A DNA stretch of 8,093 bases, taken from Alphaproteobacteria bacterium. GTDB taxonomy: Bacteria > Pseudomonadota > Alphaproteobacteria > RF32 > CAG-239. The notes beneath the pieces are model-generated. The model was given only the letters and a program-made list of their open reading frames with translations, was not told where the DNA came from and did not search any database. The position numbers and the translations under genes are program-made. Positions 1 through 5,875 of the stretch are shown here, in pieces. Where the stretch lies: assembly GCA_024408895.1 (NCBI GenBank), contig JAKSUO010000053.1, positions 1-8,093 on the forward strand. Direction: 5' to 3'. The stretch's first letter is position 1, and each line of letters starts with the position of its first letter.

Positions 1-22
1 GAGCCTTATAGGCGTATAAGAA

Positions 23-55
23 GAACCGCCGGCTAGGCCGGCGGGTTCCTTTTTT
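23..55. terminator. GC-rich intrinsic terminator after cysS, probably bidirectional
   Basis: The arms GAACCGCCGGC (23-33) and GCCGGCGGGTTC (37-48) pair with one bulged base around a 3-nt loop. On the plus strand the hairpin is followed by a run of T (50-55). On the minus strand it is followed by a T-rich TTCTTCTTAT stretch. The cysS stop codon (54-56) touches the hairpin, so it probably ends the gltX-cysS transcript. The stronger T run faces a plus-strand gene that would lie left of the window, which suggests use from both sides. Confidence 0.85.
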
Positions 56-1433
56 ATACCTTTTTCCATGTTGTGCCGCTTGGGGAGTCCTCTAACACAA
101 TGCCACGCTCTTTTAACTCGTTACGAATGTTGTCGGCGGTTGCCCAATCCTTGTTCTTTTTAGCTTCAGCACGCTTGGCAATCAAAACTTCAATTTCGGC
201 GGTGTCGTCATTTGCATTGTTACCCTTAAACCATGCTTCCGGATCATTATACAACAAGCCGAGCATATACGCATCGGCTGTAAGCTGCGATTTCAACCGG
301 CTGCGCTCTTCGGTATTTTCCGCCTTGTTGAGAGCGTTAACCGTTTCATGCAGATAAGATAACGCCAGAGGTGTGTTCAAATCATCTGCCAGAGCGATAA
401 TCAACTTTTCACTCGGTTCAGTTTTAACCGTTGGCACATCGGCATTTTTTAAAAGTGCATTGTAGAACTTATCCAAAATACCTTTGGCTTGTTGCAAACC
501 CTCAAACGTAAAATTAAACGGTTGATGATAGTGAGTGGTCAAAAACAGTAAGCGCAAGGCTTCCGCCGGATGTTGTGCCAGAATCTCGTCAACAGTATAA
601 AAATTGCCCAAGGATTTTGACATTTTAACACCGTTAATCATTAACATTCCGGTATGTATCCAATAGTGGGCAAAATGTGTTCCGGGAAAAGCGCCGCAAG
701 ATTGCGCCAACTCATTCTCGTGGTGCGGAAAAATTAAGTCATTACCGCCACCGTGAATATCAAAATCATTGCCGAGTAGTTTGGAACTCATTGCCGAACA
801 TTCCAAATGCCATCCCGGACGACCGTAGCCCCACGGGCTGTCCCAACCTGGTTGATCGGTATCTGATGGTTTCCATAAAATAAAATCAGCCGGATTTTTT
901 TTGTAATCGGCGACTTCAATACGCGCGCCGGCAAGCATTTCTTTCATGGAACGACCGGAAAGCGAGCCGTATGACGGCATAGAATCTACATCAAACAAAA
1001 CCTGCTTTTGTGCTTCATAAGCATGACCGTTTTCCAGTAACTTTTTTACCAACTCAATCATATCGGCAATATATTCGGTGGCACGCGGACGATAATTCGG
1101 CGACAAAACATTGAGCTTTTTCATATCTTCAAGATACCATTGATAAGTTTGCTCGGTAATTTCACGAATAGGTTTTCCGGTTTCTTTATGTTTGTTTAAA
1201 ATCTTATCATCTACATCGGTAATGTTTGAAACATAGGTTACATGCTCTTTGCCGTAAATGTGACAAAGCAAACGATACAAAACATCATAGACAACCGGCG
1301 TTTTAGCATTGCCTAAATGCGCCTTGTCATAAACGGTTGGTCCGCAGACATACATTCTGACATTATTTTCATCAATCGGTGTAAACGGAACTTTGCGTTG
1401 TTTTAAAGTATCGTGTATGTATATTTGTGTCAT
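54..1433 (-). CDS. cysS: Cysteine--tRNA ligase (CysRS)
   Basis: This cytoplasmic class I aminoacyl-tRNA synthetase joins L-cysteine to tRNA-Cys using ATP. At 459 residues it matches the usual family length. The HIGH-type motif reads HLGN (39-42), inside the family block starting YVCGPTVYD at residue 28. KMSKS is intact at 270-274. The four zinc ligands that select cysteine are all present: Cys30, Cys212 (in WHLECS), His237 and Glu241 (in FPHHENE). The C-terminal part (about 330-459) is the helical DALR-like and anticodon-binding region. The ATG at 1431-1433 is preceded by GGAAAAGAG at Shine-Dalgarno spacing. The gap to the gltX stop is only 16 bases with no terminator, so cysS is probably the second gene of a gltX-cysS operon. 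I see no broken or missing catalytic element. Confidence 0.97.
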   Translation of the reverse strand: MTQIYIHDTLKQRKVPFTPIDENNVRMYVCGPTVYDKAHLGNAKTPVVYDVLYRLLCHIYGKEHVTYVSNITDVDDKILNKHKETGKPIREITEQTYQWYLEDMKKLNVLSPNYRPRATEYIADMIELVKKLLENGHAYEAQKQVLFDVDSMPSYGSLSGRSMKEMLAGARIEVADYKKNPADFILWKPSDTDQPGWDSPWGYGRPGWHLECSAMSSKLLGNDFDIHGGGNDLIFPHHENELAQSCGAFPGTHFAHYWIHTGMLMINGVKMSKSLGNFYTVDEILAQHPAEALRLLFLTTHYHQPFNFTFEGLQQAKGILDKFYNALLKNADVPTVKTEPSEKLIIALADDLNTPLALSYLHETVNALNKAENTEERSRLKSQLTADAYMLGLLYNDPEAWFKGNNANDDTAEIEVLIAKRAEAKKNKDWATADNIRNELKERGIVLEDSPSGTTWKKV

Positions 1434-1449
1434 TGCTCTTTTCCATATA

Positions 1450-2772
1450 TCAGGCTGTTTCGCCTTTTAATCTTTTAAGCGTTTTTTCATAACCGATAAG
1501 CGGTAACAATGTTTTTAATTCCGGTCCGTTATCCAACGCCGTTAAGGCTTTACGAATCGGGTGGAACAATTCTTTGCCTTTTTTGCCGCTTTTTTCTTTA
1601 ACCACATTCAACCAAGCATTGAAAGTGTTATCATCCCATGGTTCCGGTGGCAAAACAGAAGCGGACAAATCAGTGAGTTCTTTGTCTTCCATAATCGGGG
1701 TGACGGCATTGTTGCAAATATTTTCCCATATCTGAATATCGGCGGCAACCGTCAAATTAGGACGTACTTTTTCCCAGAATTCCGGCGTGATATTATATCT
1801 GTCTTTAATCAGCTCATACGGCATTGAACGCACAAATTTGGTGTTGAAATGCTTAAGTTCCTCTTCGTCAAATTTCGGTTGCGAACGACCGAGTTTTGTA
1901 AAGTCCAGCGAAGCGGCCAGCTTATCTAAAGAGTAATACGGCTCAATGGAATCCGATGTGCCGAGTTTGGCTAAAAATGAGCATATTGCAAGAGCCTCTA
2001 CACCATCAGCTTTTAATTCACGCACACCCAAACTTCCTAAACGTTTGGAAAGTTTGCCCTCTTTGCCAGTGAGCAAAGGTAAATGAGCAAAGGTTGGAAC
2101 ATTTCCGCCAATGGCCTCAAACATTTGAATTTGCGACGCCGTATTTGTTACATGGTCTTCACCGCGCACAATGTGGGTGATGCCAAAATCGGAATCATCC
2201 ACGCAAGACGGAAAGTGATATAAATAGCTACCATCTTCACGAATGATAATAGGATCGCTTAACTTTTCAGCCTCATATTGACAATGGCCACGGACAATGT
2301 CGTCCCACTCAATAATCCCCGGGAGCAATTTAAAACGATAGTGCGGTTTGCGTCCTTCGGCTTTAAATTTTGCCAAATCTTCGGCGGTATAGTGCAAAGC
2401 CTGACGATCATAAATCGGCGCAATGCCTTTAGACATTGCACGTTTTCGTTTAATTTGCAATTCTTCCGGTGTGTCATAACAGGCATAAATGCGCCCTTCG
2501 GCAATTAATTTATCGCGCAAAGCGTTATAACGCTCAAAACGCGCCGATTGACGTGCTTCTTCGCACCAATTAAAGCCGAGCCATTGCAAACTTTCGCGCA
2601 TGGCATCTTCATATTCTTTTTTGGAACGGACAAAATCCGTATCATCAATACGGAGCATAAATTTACCGCCCAACTTTTTGGCGAGCAACCAGTTGAATAG
2701 GGCAGTTCGCGTGTTACCGATATGCATAAGACCCGTCGGAGTCGGGGCAAATCTCACTTTTATAGCTGACAT
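1450..2772 (-). CDS. gltX: Glutamate--tRNA ligase (GluRS), short zinc-less type
   Basis: This cytoplasmic class I synthetase charges tRNA-Glu with glutamate. In bacteria without GlnRS, a GluRS may also charge tRNA-Gln for later amidation. With the chosen start it is 440 residues. The signatures are FAPTPTG followed by HIGN (17-20), RIDDTD (41-46), SYLYHFPSCVDD, ITHIVRGEDHVTNT (about 198-211) and the KMSKS variant KLSKR (240-244). The zinc-site region seen in E. coli GluRS is reduced: only Cys98 remains between about 95 and 125. The C-terminal anticodon-binding part is short compared with the roughly 470-residue E. coli enzyme. Both traits fit the short alphaproteobacterial subtype as I recall it. 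I chose the ATG at 2770-2772 because it begins the conserved fold, has AGG upstream at good spacing, and lies downstream of a promoter at 2804-2832. An in-frame ATG at 2833-2835 would lie upstream of that promoter. Confidence 0.96.
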   Translation of the reverse strand: MSAIKVRFAPTPTGLMHIGNTRTALFNWLLAKKLGGKFMLRIDDTDFVRSKKEYEDAMRESLQWLGFNWCEEARQSARFERYNALRDKLIAEGRIYACYDTPEELQIKRKRAMSKGIAPIYDRQALHYTAEDLAKFKAEGRKPHYRFKLLPGIIEWDDIVRGHCQYEAEKLSDPIIIREDGSYLYHFPSCVDDSDFGITHIVRGEDHVTNTASQIQMFEAIGGNVPTFAHLPLLTGKEGKLSKRLGSLGVRELKADGVEALAICSFLAKLGTSDSIEPYYSLDKLAASLDFTKLGRSQPKFDEEELKHFNTKFVRSMPYELIKDRYNITPEFWEKVRPNLTVAADIQIWENICNNAVTPIMEDKELTDLSASVLPPEPWDDNTFNAWLNVVKEKSGKKGKELFHPIRKALTALDNGPELKTLLPLIGYEKTLKRLKGETA

Positions 2773-2803
2773 TTTTGTACCTAAAAAAATTATTAACGAC
2801 AGT

Positions 2804-2832
2804 ATAATATAGAGTTTGTATTGTAAATTCAA
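2804..2832 (-). promoter_or_regulatory. Sigma70-type promoter of the gltX-cysS operon
   Basis: On the minus strand TTGAAT (2832-2827) is followed after exactly 17 bases by TATTAT (2809-2804). Transcription would start near 2797, leaving a leader of about 25 nt before the gltX ATG. The promoter lies between the end of the MlaC-like gene and gltX, so gltX-cysS can be expressed independently of that gene. The call rests on sequence alone. Confidence 0.6.
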
Positions 2833-2867
2833 CACTAAAATACGTTGGATTGATAAAAAGTGATTTT

Positions 2868-3515
2868 TTATTCGTCCGATGCACTACTGACGCGAGTTTC
2901 CAAATCTTCCAAAAACCACGATATTTCATCGTCGTATTCTTCGTGAATTTGTTGTTGAAAATATTGACGATAATAAATTAAAAAACTTGTTTCGCCGAAC
3001 TTGATGTCACGAACTTTAATATAACCGTCTGTTTCGTGTATTACAAAAATAACGGGTATGCCTTGCGGAGTTTCGCTTTCATCGGAATTTTGAAGCTTAT
3101 TGAAAAAAATGGTGCAATGAACGTCGGTATTTTTAGTGCCGGTAATTACTTTATCCACTTGAAAAGAAATTGTACCCTTTTGGATATCTAATGAGTAGGA
3201 CTTATATAAATTTTCCATATAACGCGAAAACAAATCAACATATTTTTTTTGTTGCTCGCCGGACATTGTGCGCCAATATTTGCCGATAACAAATTTTGCG
3301 GCATAAGGTAAATCGGCGTCATTATGCAAAATATTATCCAATTTTTCATATTTTTCGGACGAGTCTGACGATGTTAATATTTGTAAAATTTCATCGCCTT
3401 TATTTTGTCCCCAAGCACTTGCCGCTTGGGAACTCACGTTTGCAATGGTTGTCGGCGTATAAAACATCAATGCCAAAAATAATGTGATAAGTTGCAAAAA
3501 ATATTTTATTTTCAT
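2868..3515 (-). CDS. mlaC: MlaC/Ttg2D-family periplasmic phospholipid-binding protein
   Basis: This exported protein of 215 residues belongs to the MlaC (toluene-tolerance Ttg2) family. MlaC members carry phospholipids between the outer and inner membranes, and the relative HpnM works in hopanoid-linked envelope functions. A signal peptide is visible: a lysine-containing start, a hydrophobic core at about 5-20 and a likely cut after TIA (residue 25). The family pattern follows: FVIGKYWRTMSGEQQKKYVD (75-94), the RYMENLYKSY helix, and near the end YIKVRDIKFG then YYRQYF (181-186). An acidic tail ends the protein. The ATG has AGGA six bases upstream. No MlaA, B, D, E or F gene is in the window, so this is an isolated member, and assignment to true MlaC rather than HpnM-like is uncertain. 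It is divergent from the binding protein at 3571 and separated from gltX by that operon's promoter. Confidence 0.85.
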   Translation of the reverse strand: MKIKYFLQLITLFLALMFYTPTTIANVSSQAASAWGQNKGDEILQILTSSDSSEKYEKLDNILHNDADLPYAAKFVIGKYWRTMSGEQQKKYVDLFSRYMENLYKSYSLDIQKGTISFQVDKVITGTKNTDVHCTIFFNKLQNSDESETPQGIPVIFVIHETDGYIKVRDIKFGETSFLIYYRQYFQQQIHEEYDDEISWFLEDLETRVSSASDE

Positions 3516-3570
3516 AGAGAATCCTGTATCGTTTATTTATATATACTAATATTAGCACGATGGAAACAAA
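3516..3570. promoter_or_regulatory. Divergent promoter region with a perfect palindrome
   Basis: These 55 bases separate two divergently transcribed genes and must hold both promoters unless these lie inside coding sequence. A perfect 10-bp palindrome CTAATATTAG lies at 3546-3555 and could be an operator. For the plus strand TATACT (3542-3547) is a possible -10 without a convincing -35. For the minus strand TATATA with TTGTTT about 18 bases upstream is a weak candidate. GGA (3562-3564) is the ribosome site of the plus gene, and TCCT at 3522-3525 is the reverse complement of the minus gene's AGGA. Confidence 0.35.
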
Positions 3571-4743
3571 ATGAAAGTAATTTTAACGTTAGTCGCAATA
3601 TTTTTTGCATTGCATGCGCAGAATGTTTCGGCGCAACCAATGCCGTATGCGCAAGAAGAAACTGCGTATGAGGAAGTTCCAACTGAATACGCACCTCAGG
3701 AACAAGAGGGTTTTCACTATGGAAGACAGGTACAAAGACCGGTTTATATAGATGAAGAAATTATGTATGCCAAACCAATGCCTATGCAATATTCGGCGGC
3801 GGTGAACTCCTTACAAGCAATTATGCGACGTGGCAAAATTCGTTGTGGAAGTAATTTACGCGTTAAATCGTATGCACATCTGGATGATGGAGTTTGGTCC
3901 GGTATAGATGCTGATTTTTGCAGAGTGTTTGCATTGGCAATTTTAGGAGATAACAAAAAATTTGAAATGGTTGATGTGAAACCGAGCGACGCGGCTAAAG
4001 CGCTTGATAGCGGCAAAATAGACGTTATGTTGAGCGGCGCGTCTTATTCGGCAGCCATGGAAACATCACACAAGGCATTGAGCGCAGGATTGTTGTATTA
4101 TGACCATCAAGTGCTGCTGACAACAAATGAAATCGGCGAAAAAAACGAGGATTTGCGTGGCAAAAAAATATGTATCTCAACCGATACGGATTATTACAAA
4201 AATTTTGAAGATTATAATATGCAATATGCTTTGGATGTTAAATATTTAACTTTCGCTAATTTGGATAAGGCAAAAGAAGCATTTTTACTCAAACGTTGCG
4301 ATATGATGACGGCAAGCGGATTAATGCTAAACGGTATTTTGCTTGATTTACCTAAAACAAAGGCAAAAATTGTTAAAACGCATATTGCATTGCATCCGAT
4401 ATATGCTTTCGTTCAAAAAAATAATAACGAGTTGCGTTTGGCAATTAAGTGGGTTTTGAATGCGTTGCTGTTGGCTGAACAATATGGTATAACGGCACAA
4501 AACTTAATTTTCTTTGCGACTAATGATAATCCGGAAGTGCGTAATTTGTTGGGGGATAATCCGCAATTGTGGCAGAATTTGGGGCTACGCCCGACGTGGG
4601 TGCGTGAGGTAATTTCGTTGGTTGGCAATTATGCCGATATTTATGATAAAAACGTTGGCAAGGATTCCGATTATAACCTTGAACGTCGCGAAGGACGATT
4701 GGTTAAAAACGGCGGTACGATATATCCTGTTCCGTTTATGTAA
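3571..4743 (+). CDS. AapJ-like periplasmic solute-binding protein, divergent and orphan
   Basis: This 390-residue exported protein belongs to the family 3 solute-binding proteins and most resembles AapJ, the general L-amino-acid binding protein of alphaproteobacteria. A signal peptide (1-21, cut after VSA) is followed by a low-complexity Pro/Tyr/Glu-rich stretch (about 22-75) that AapJ normally lacks. The binding fold begins at LQAIMRRGKIRCG (81-93). AapJ landmarks include the cysteines C92, C117, C201 and C243, then GLRPTWV (338-344), VGNYADIYDKNVG (351-363) and the C-terminal GG-x-YPVP ending. By my alignment, the ligand-carboxylate arginine is Met163 (in SYSAAMETS) and the amino-group aspartate is Ser249 (in CDMMTAS). 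It may therefore bind something other than a free amino acid, or serve as a sensor or structural protein. No permease or ATPase gene is adjacent. The ATG has GGA at correct spacing. Confidence 0.85.
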   Translation: MKVILTLVAIFFALHAQNVSAQPMPYAQEETAYEEVPTEYAPQEQEGFHYGRQVQRPVYIDEEIMYAKPMPMQYSAAVNSLQAIMRRGKIRCGSNLRVKSYAHLDDGVWSGIDADFCRVFALAILGDNKKFEMVDVKPSDAAKALDSGKIDVMLSGASYSAAMETSHKALSAGLLYYDHQVLLTTNEIGEKNEDLRGKKICISTDTDYYKNFEDYNMQYALDVKYLTFANLDKAKEAFLLKRCDMMTASGLMLNGILLDLPKTKAKIVKTHIALHPIYAFVQKNNNELRLAIKWVLNALLLAEQYGITAQNLIFFATNDNPEVRNLLGDNPQLWQNLGLRPTWVREVISLVGNYADIYDKNVGKDSDYNLERREGRLVKNGGTIYPVPFM

Positions 4744-4804
4744 AGCTGATATTTCTTTTATCATTGCATATAAGAGGGAGTTTATTTGATTCTCCGATGT
4801 TACT

Positions 4805-4872
4805 GTTCTCATCTTCTCCCCACTCAAAAACAAAAAAGCCACCCGTTTAGGTGGCCTTTTGTTTTTGGTAGG
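4805..4872. repeat. Distant third copy of the tRNA-Trp terminator repeat
   Basis: These 68 bases match 5636-5703 at all but two positions: a C/T difference in the hairpin loop, where this copy agrees with the 5386-5544 copy, and a T instead of C at 4869. They also match the 5386-5544 copy apart from one A and the 4869 change. The copy includes the terminator and the bases corresponding to the tRNA CCA end, then diverges. It lies 61 bases after the stop of the AapJ-like gene. The left portion of the longer repeat is absent here. Confidence 0.85.
4826..4866. terminator. Bidirectional terminator after the AapJ-like gene
   Basis: GCCACC (4838-4843) pairs with GGTGGC (4850-4855) around a CGTTTA loop. 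The stem continues as AAAAACAAAA against TTTTGTTTTT with a small internal bulge. A-rich and T-rich flanks make it usable on both strands. It is the terminator part of the dispersed repeat and probably ends the plus-strand transcript of the gene at 3571-4743. Confidence 0.7.
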
Positions 4873-4928
4873 AGAGAACTTGCCGTTTGTGAACCGATTA
4901 ACTTAACCGTTCTCAAGGAAATATCTTA

Positions 4929-4963
4929 AAAGGCAAGAATTTTCACTCTTGCCTTTCTTTTTT
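4929..4963 (+). terminator. Hairpin with T tract, possibly shared by converging transcripts
   Basis: AAAGGCAAGA (4929-4938) pairs perfectly with TCTTGCCTTT (4947-4956) around an 8-nt loop. The plus strand continues with CTTTTTT, a good intrinsic terminator. On the minus strand the downstream tract is weaker (TTTTAAGATATTT), but the hairpin lies 14 bases past the stop of the small gene ending at 4971 and may end that transcript too. Confidence 0.65.
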
Positions 4964-4970
4964 ATAACAA

Positions 4971-5213
4971 TCATTTAGTTCTCTTTTCTATATTTTCTTC
5001 TGTTATAGGCACACAACCGATTTCATCATCCCAAGTCAGACAATCATCACGACAAACTTTCTGAATGGGATCATAAATTTTACCCATATCTAAACAAAAC
5101 ATTTTATCATCAAACCACAAATATCCTAGAACAAATATAACTAAAATACCTATTATAGCGCAAATAGCTTTTATAGTTTGATATGTGTAACGGAAAACAG
5201 ACCTAATACTCAT
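4971..5213 (-). CDS. Small single-span membrane protein with a cysteine-rich C-terminal domain
   Basis: I chose the ATG at 5211-5213, giving 80 residues. A TTG start at 5225 would add four. Residues 1-12 form a basic N-terminus and about 13-33 a single hydrophobic helix (AICAIIGILVIFVLGYLWF). The remainder is acidic with four regularly placed cysteines: MFCLDMGKIYDP, then KVCRDDCLTWDDE, then GCVP. The Cys-x-Asp-x-Gly and Trp-Asp pattern resembles small exported proteins of unknown role seen in Proteobacteria, so a periplasmic, possibly disulfide-bonded, C-terminal domain is likely. The ribosome site is poor (GGGTGA just upstream). It stands alone, downstream of the tRNA-Trp repeat array on the same strand and followed by the hairpin at 4929. 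The function is unknown. A real gene is likely from the membrane helix plus cysteine pattern. Confidence 0.7.
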   Translation of the reverse strand: MSIRSVFRYTYQTIKAICAIIGILVIFVLGYLWFDDKMFCLDMGKIYDPIQKVCRDDCLTWDDEIGCVPITEENIEKRTK

Positions 5214-5385
5214 TGCATCACCCAACTAAAAGAAACAAACGATGGCAAAAACTCTTTGGAATTTTTACAATAGTCTTAAATATTGCTATGTATTCAATAT
5301 TTTTCATTTATACCTTTAACTCTAAAAGAATTACAAGCTTCTCTTGAATTAGAATATAAACCACTTTGAGCTCGTTGTCTACCAA
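5214..5385. other. AT-rich intergenic stretch without a supported gene
   Basis: This stretch separates the small membrane-protein gene from the repeat array. It should hold the promoter of that gene on the minus strand. The best candidate is TTGAAT followed 17 bases later by ACTATT, which is weak. A plus-strand reading frame ending with TGA at 5367-5369 gives a protein-like tail (KELQASLELEYKPL) but has no start or ribosome site, so I do not call it. Confidence 0.4.
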
Positions 5386-5544
5386 TTTCGTTCACTGCGC
5401 TCATCGCTTTCAGCGACCGGCATGCTCACGCCTGCCTTTCGCTTGTAGTCGAACTCTCTTGCCGAGTTCTCATCTTCTCCCCACTCAAAAACAAAAAGCC
5501 ACCCGTTTAGGTGGCCTTTTGTTTTTGGCAGGGGCAGAAAGATT
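5386..5544. repeat. Tandem repeat copy A: tRNA-Trp 3' end plus terminator unit
   Basis: This 159-bp unit is nearly identical to 5556-5715: one A is missing in the A run and one base differs in the hairpin loop. In the direction of tRNA transcription (minus strand) it contains the last 19 nt of tRNA-Trp including CCA, the terminator hairpin, and about 90 bp beyond. The tRNA match stops abruptly in the T arm, so no functional tRNA is encoded here. An 11-bp unique spacer (5545-5555) separates it from the next copy. Confidence 0.95.
5487..5526. terminator. Terminator hairpin of repeat copy A
   Basis: GCCACC and GGTGGC pair around CGTTTA, and the flanking A-rich and T-rich arms extend the stem. 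It is a second, identical-stem terminator in line behind the tRNA-Trp gene, about 170 bases further downstream on the minus strand. It could catch transcripts that read through the first one. Confidence 0.7.
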
Positions 5545-5555
5545 ACTTCACTTCG

Positions 5556-5715
5556 TTTCGTTCACTGCGCTCATCGCTTTCAGCGACCGGCATGCTCACG
5601 CCTGCCTTTCGCTTGTAGTCGAACTCTCTTGCCGAGTTCTCATCTTCTCCCCACTCAAAAACAAAAAAGCCACCTGTTTAGGTGGCCTTTTGTTTTTGGC
5701 AGGGGCAGAAAGATT
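5556..5715. repeat. Tandem repeat copy B: overlaps the real tRNA-Trp 3' end
   Basis: This 160-bp unit duplicates copy A. Its right end (5697-5715) is the actual last 19 nt of the functional tRNA-Trp gene, and the repeat boundary falls within the T arm. Inside the unit a 10-mer TCGAACTCTC (5619-5628) equals part of the tRNA T arm (5715-5724), as if an older tRNA fragment were embedded. Short hairpins such as CGCT-TTC-AGCG are also visible in the left half. Confidence 0.95.
5657..5697 (-). terminator. Intrinsic terminator of tRNA-Trp
   Basis: Read on the minus strand, GGCCACC is followed by a TAAACA loop, GGTGGC and then TTTTTTGTTTTT. The stem is extended by the A-rich tract immediately after the CCA end. 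Its first base coincides with the terminal A of the tRNA, so the primary transcript must be trimmed right at the mature 3' end. Confidence 0.85.
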
Positions 5716-5772
5716 CGAACTCTCGACACTCGGTTTTGGAGACCGATGCTCTACCAACTGAGCTATACCCCT
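5697..5772 (-). tRNA. tRNA-Trp (anticodon CCA)
   Basis: The 76-nt minus-strand gene folds as a complete cloverleaf. The acceptor stem AGGGGTA pairs with TGCCCCT (one G-U pair), with discriminator G and an encoded CCA at 5697-5699. The D arm is GCTC-AGTTGGTA-GAGC. The anticodon stem TCGGT/ACCGA encloses the loop CTCCAAA, with the CCA anticodon corresponding to plus-strand 5737-5739, so it reads UGG. The T arm is GAGAG-TTCGAAT-CTTTC. It has its own promoter and terminator and so looks monocistronic. Its last 19 nt are duplicated in the repeat at 5386-5544. Confidence 0.97.
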
Positions 5773-5786
5773 AACAAACTGAAATG

Positions 5787-5815
5787 CTTATAAAACATTT
5801 CCTTTCACAAATCAA
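5787..5815 (-). promoter_or_regulatory. Promoter of tRNA-Trp
   Basis: On the minus strand TTGATT (5815-5810) and TATAAG (5792-5787) are spaced by exactly 17 bases. A start near 5780 would leave only about 8 nt of 5' leader before the mature tRNA, which fits a single-tRNA transcription unit. Confidence 0.65.
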
Positions 5816-5875
5816 GAACTTTTTTGCAACTCCTCACATTTATTGCCTTTTCTGCGCTAAGAATATTGGCAATAT

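Noticed and set aside
1..22. End of a plus-strand gene converging on cysS
   Set aside because: Stop triplets occur, but too little sequence is present to identify a coding frame.
2773..2835. 21-residue hydrophobic N-terminal extension of GltX
   Set aside because: It lies over a well-formed promoter, the family begins at MSAIKVRFAP, and a cytosolic enzyme should not carry a membrane-like leader.
4873..4928. Possible decayed tRNA next to the third repeat copy (weak GAGAAC/GTTCTC pairing)
   Set aside because: No T-loop consensus, D arm or anticodon arm can be formed.
5280..5369. Plus-strand frame ending in a protein-like tail (KELQASLELEYKPL)
   Set aside because: No start codon with a ribosome site and only 29 codons after a stop. 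It could be a gene remnant or chance.
5366..5761. 131-residue plus-strand open frame across the repeats and tRNA
   Set aside because: It is the translation of tRNA-Trp antisense and the tandem repeat, its internal repeat follows the DNA repeat, and it ends inside the tRNA. This is a common false gene near tRNAs.
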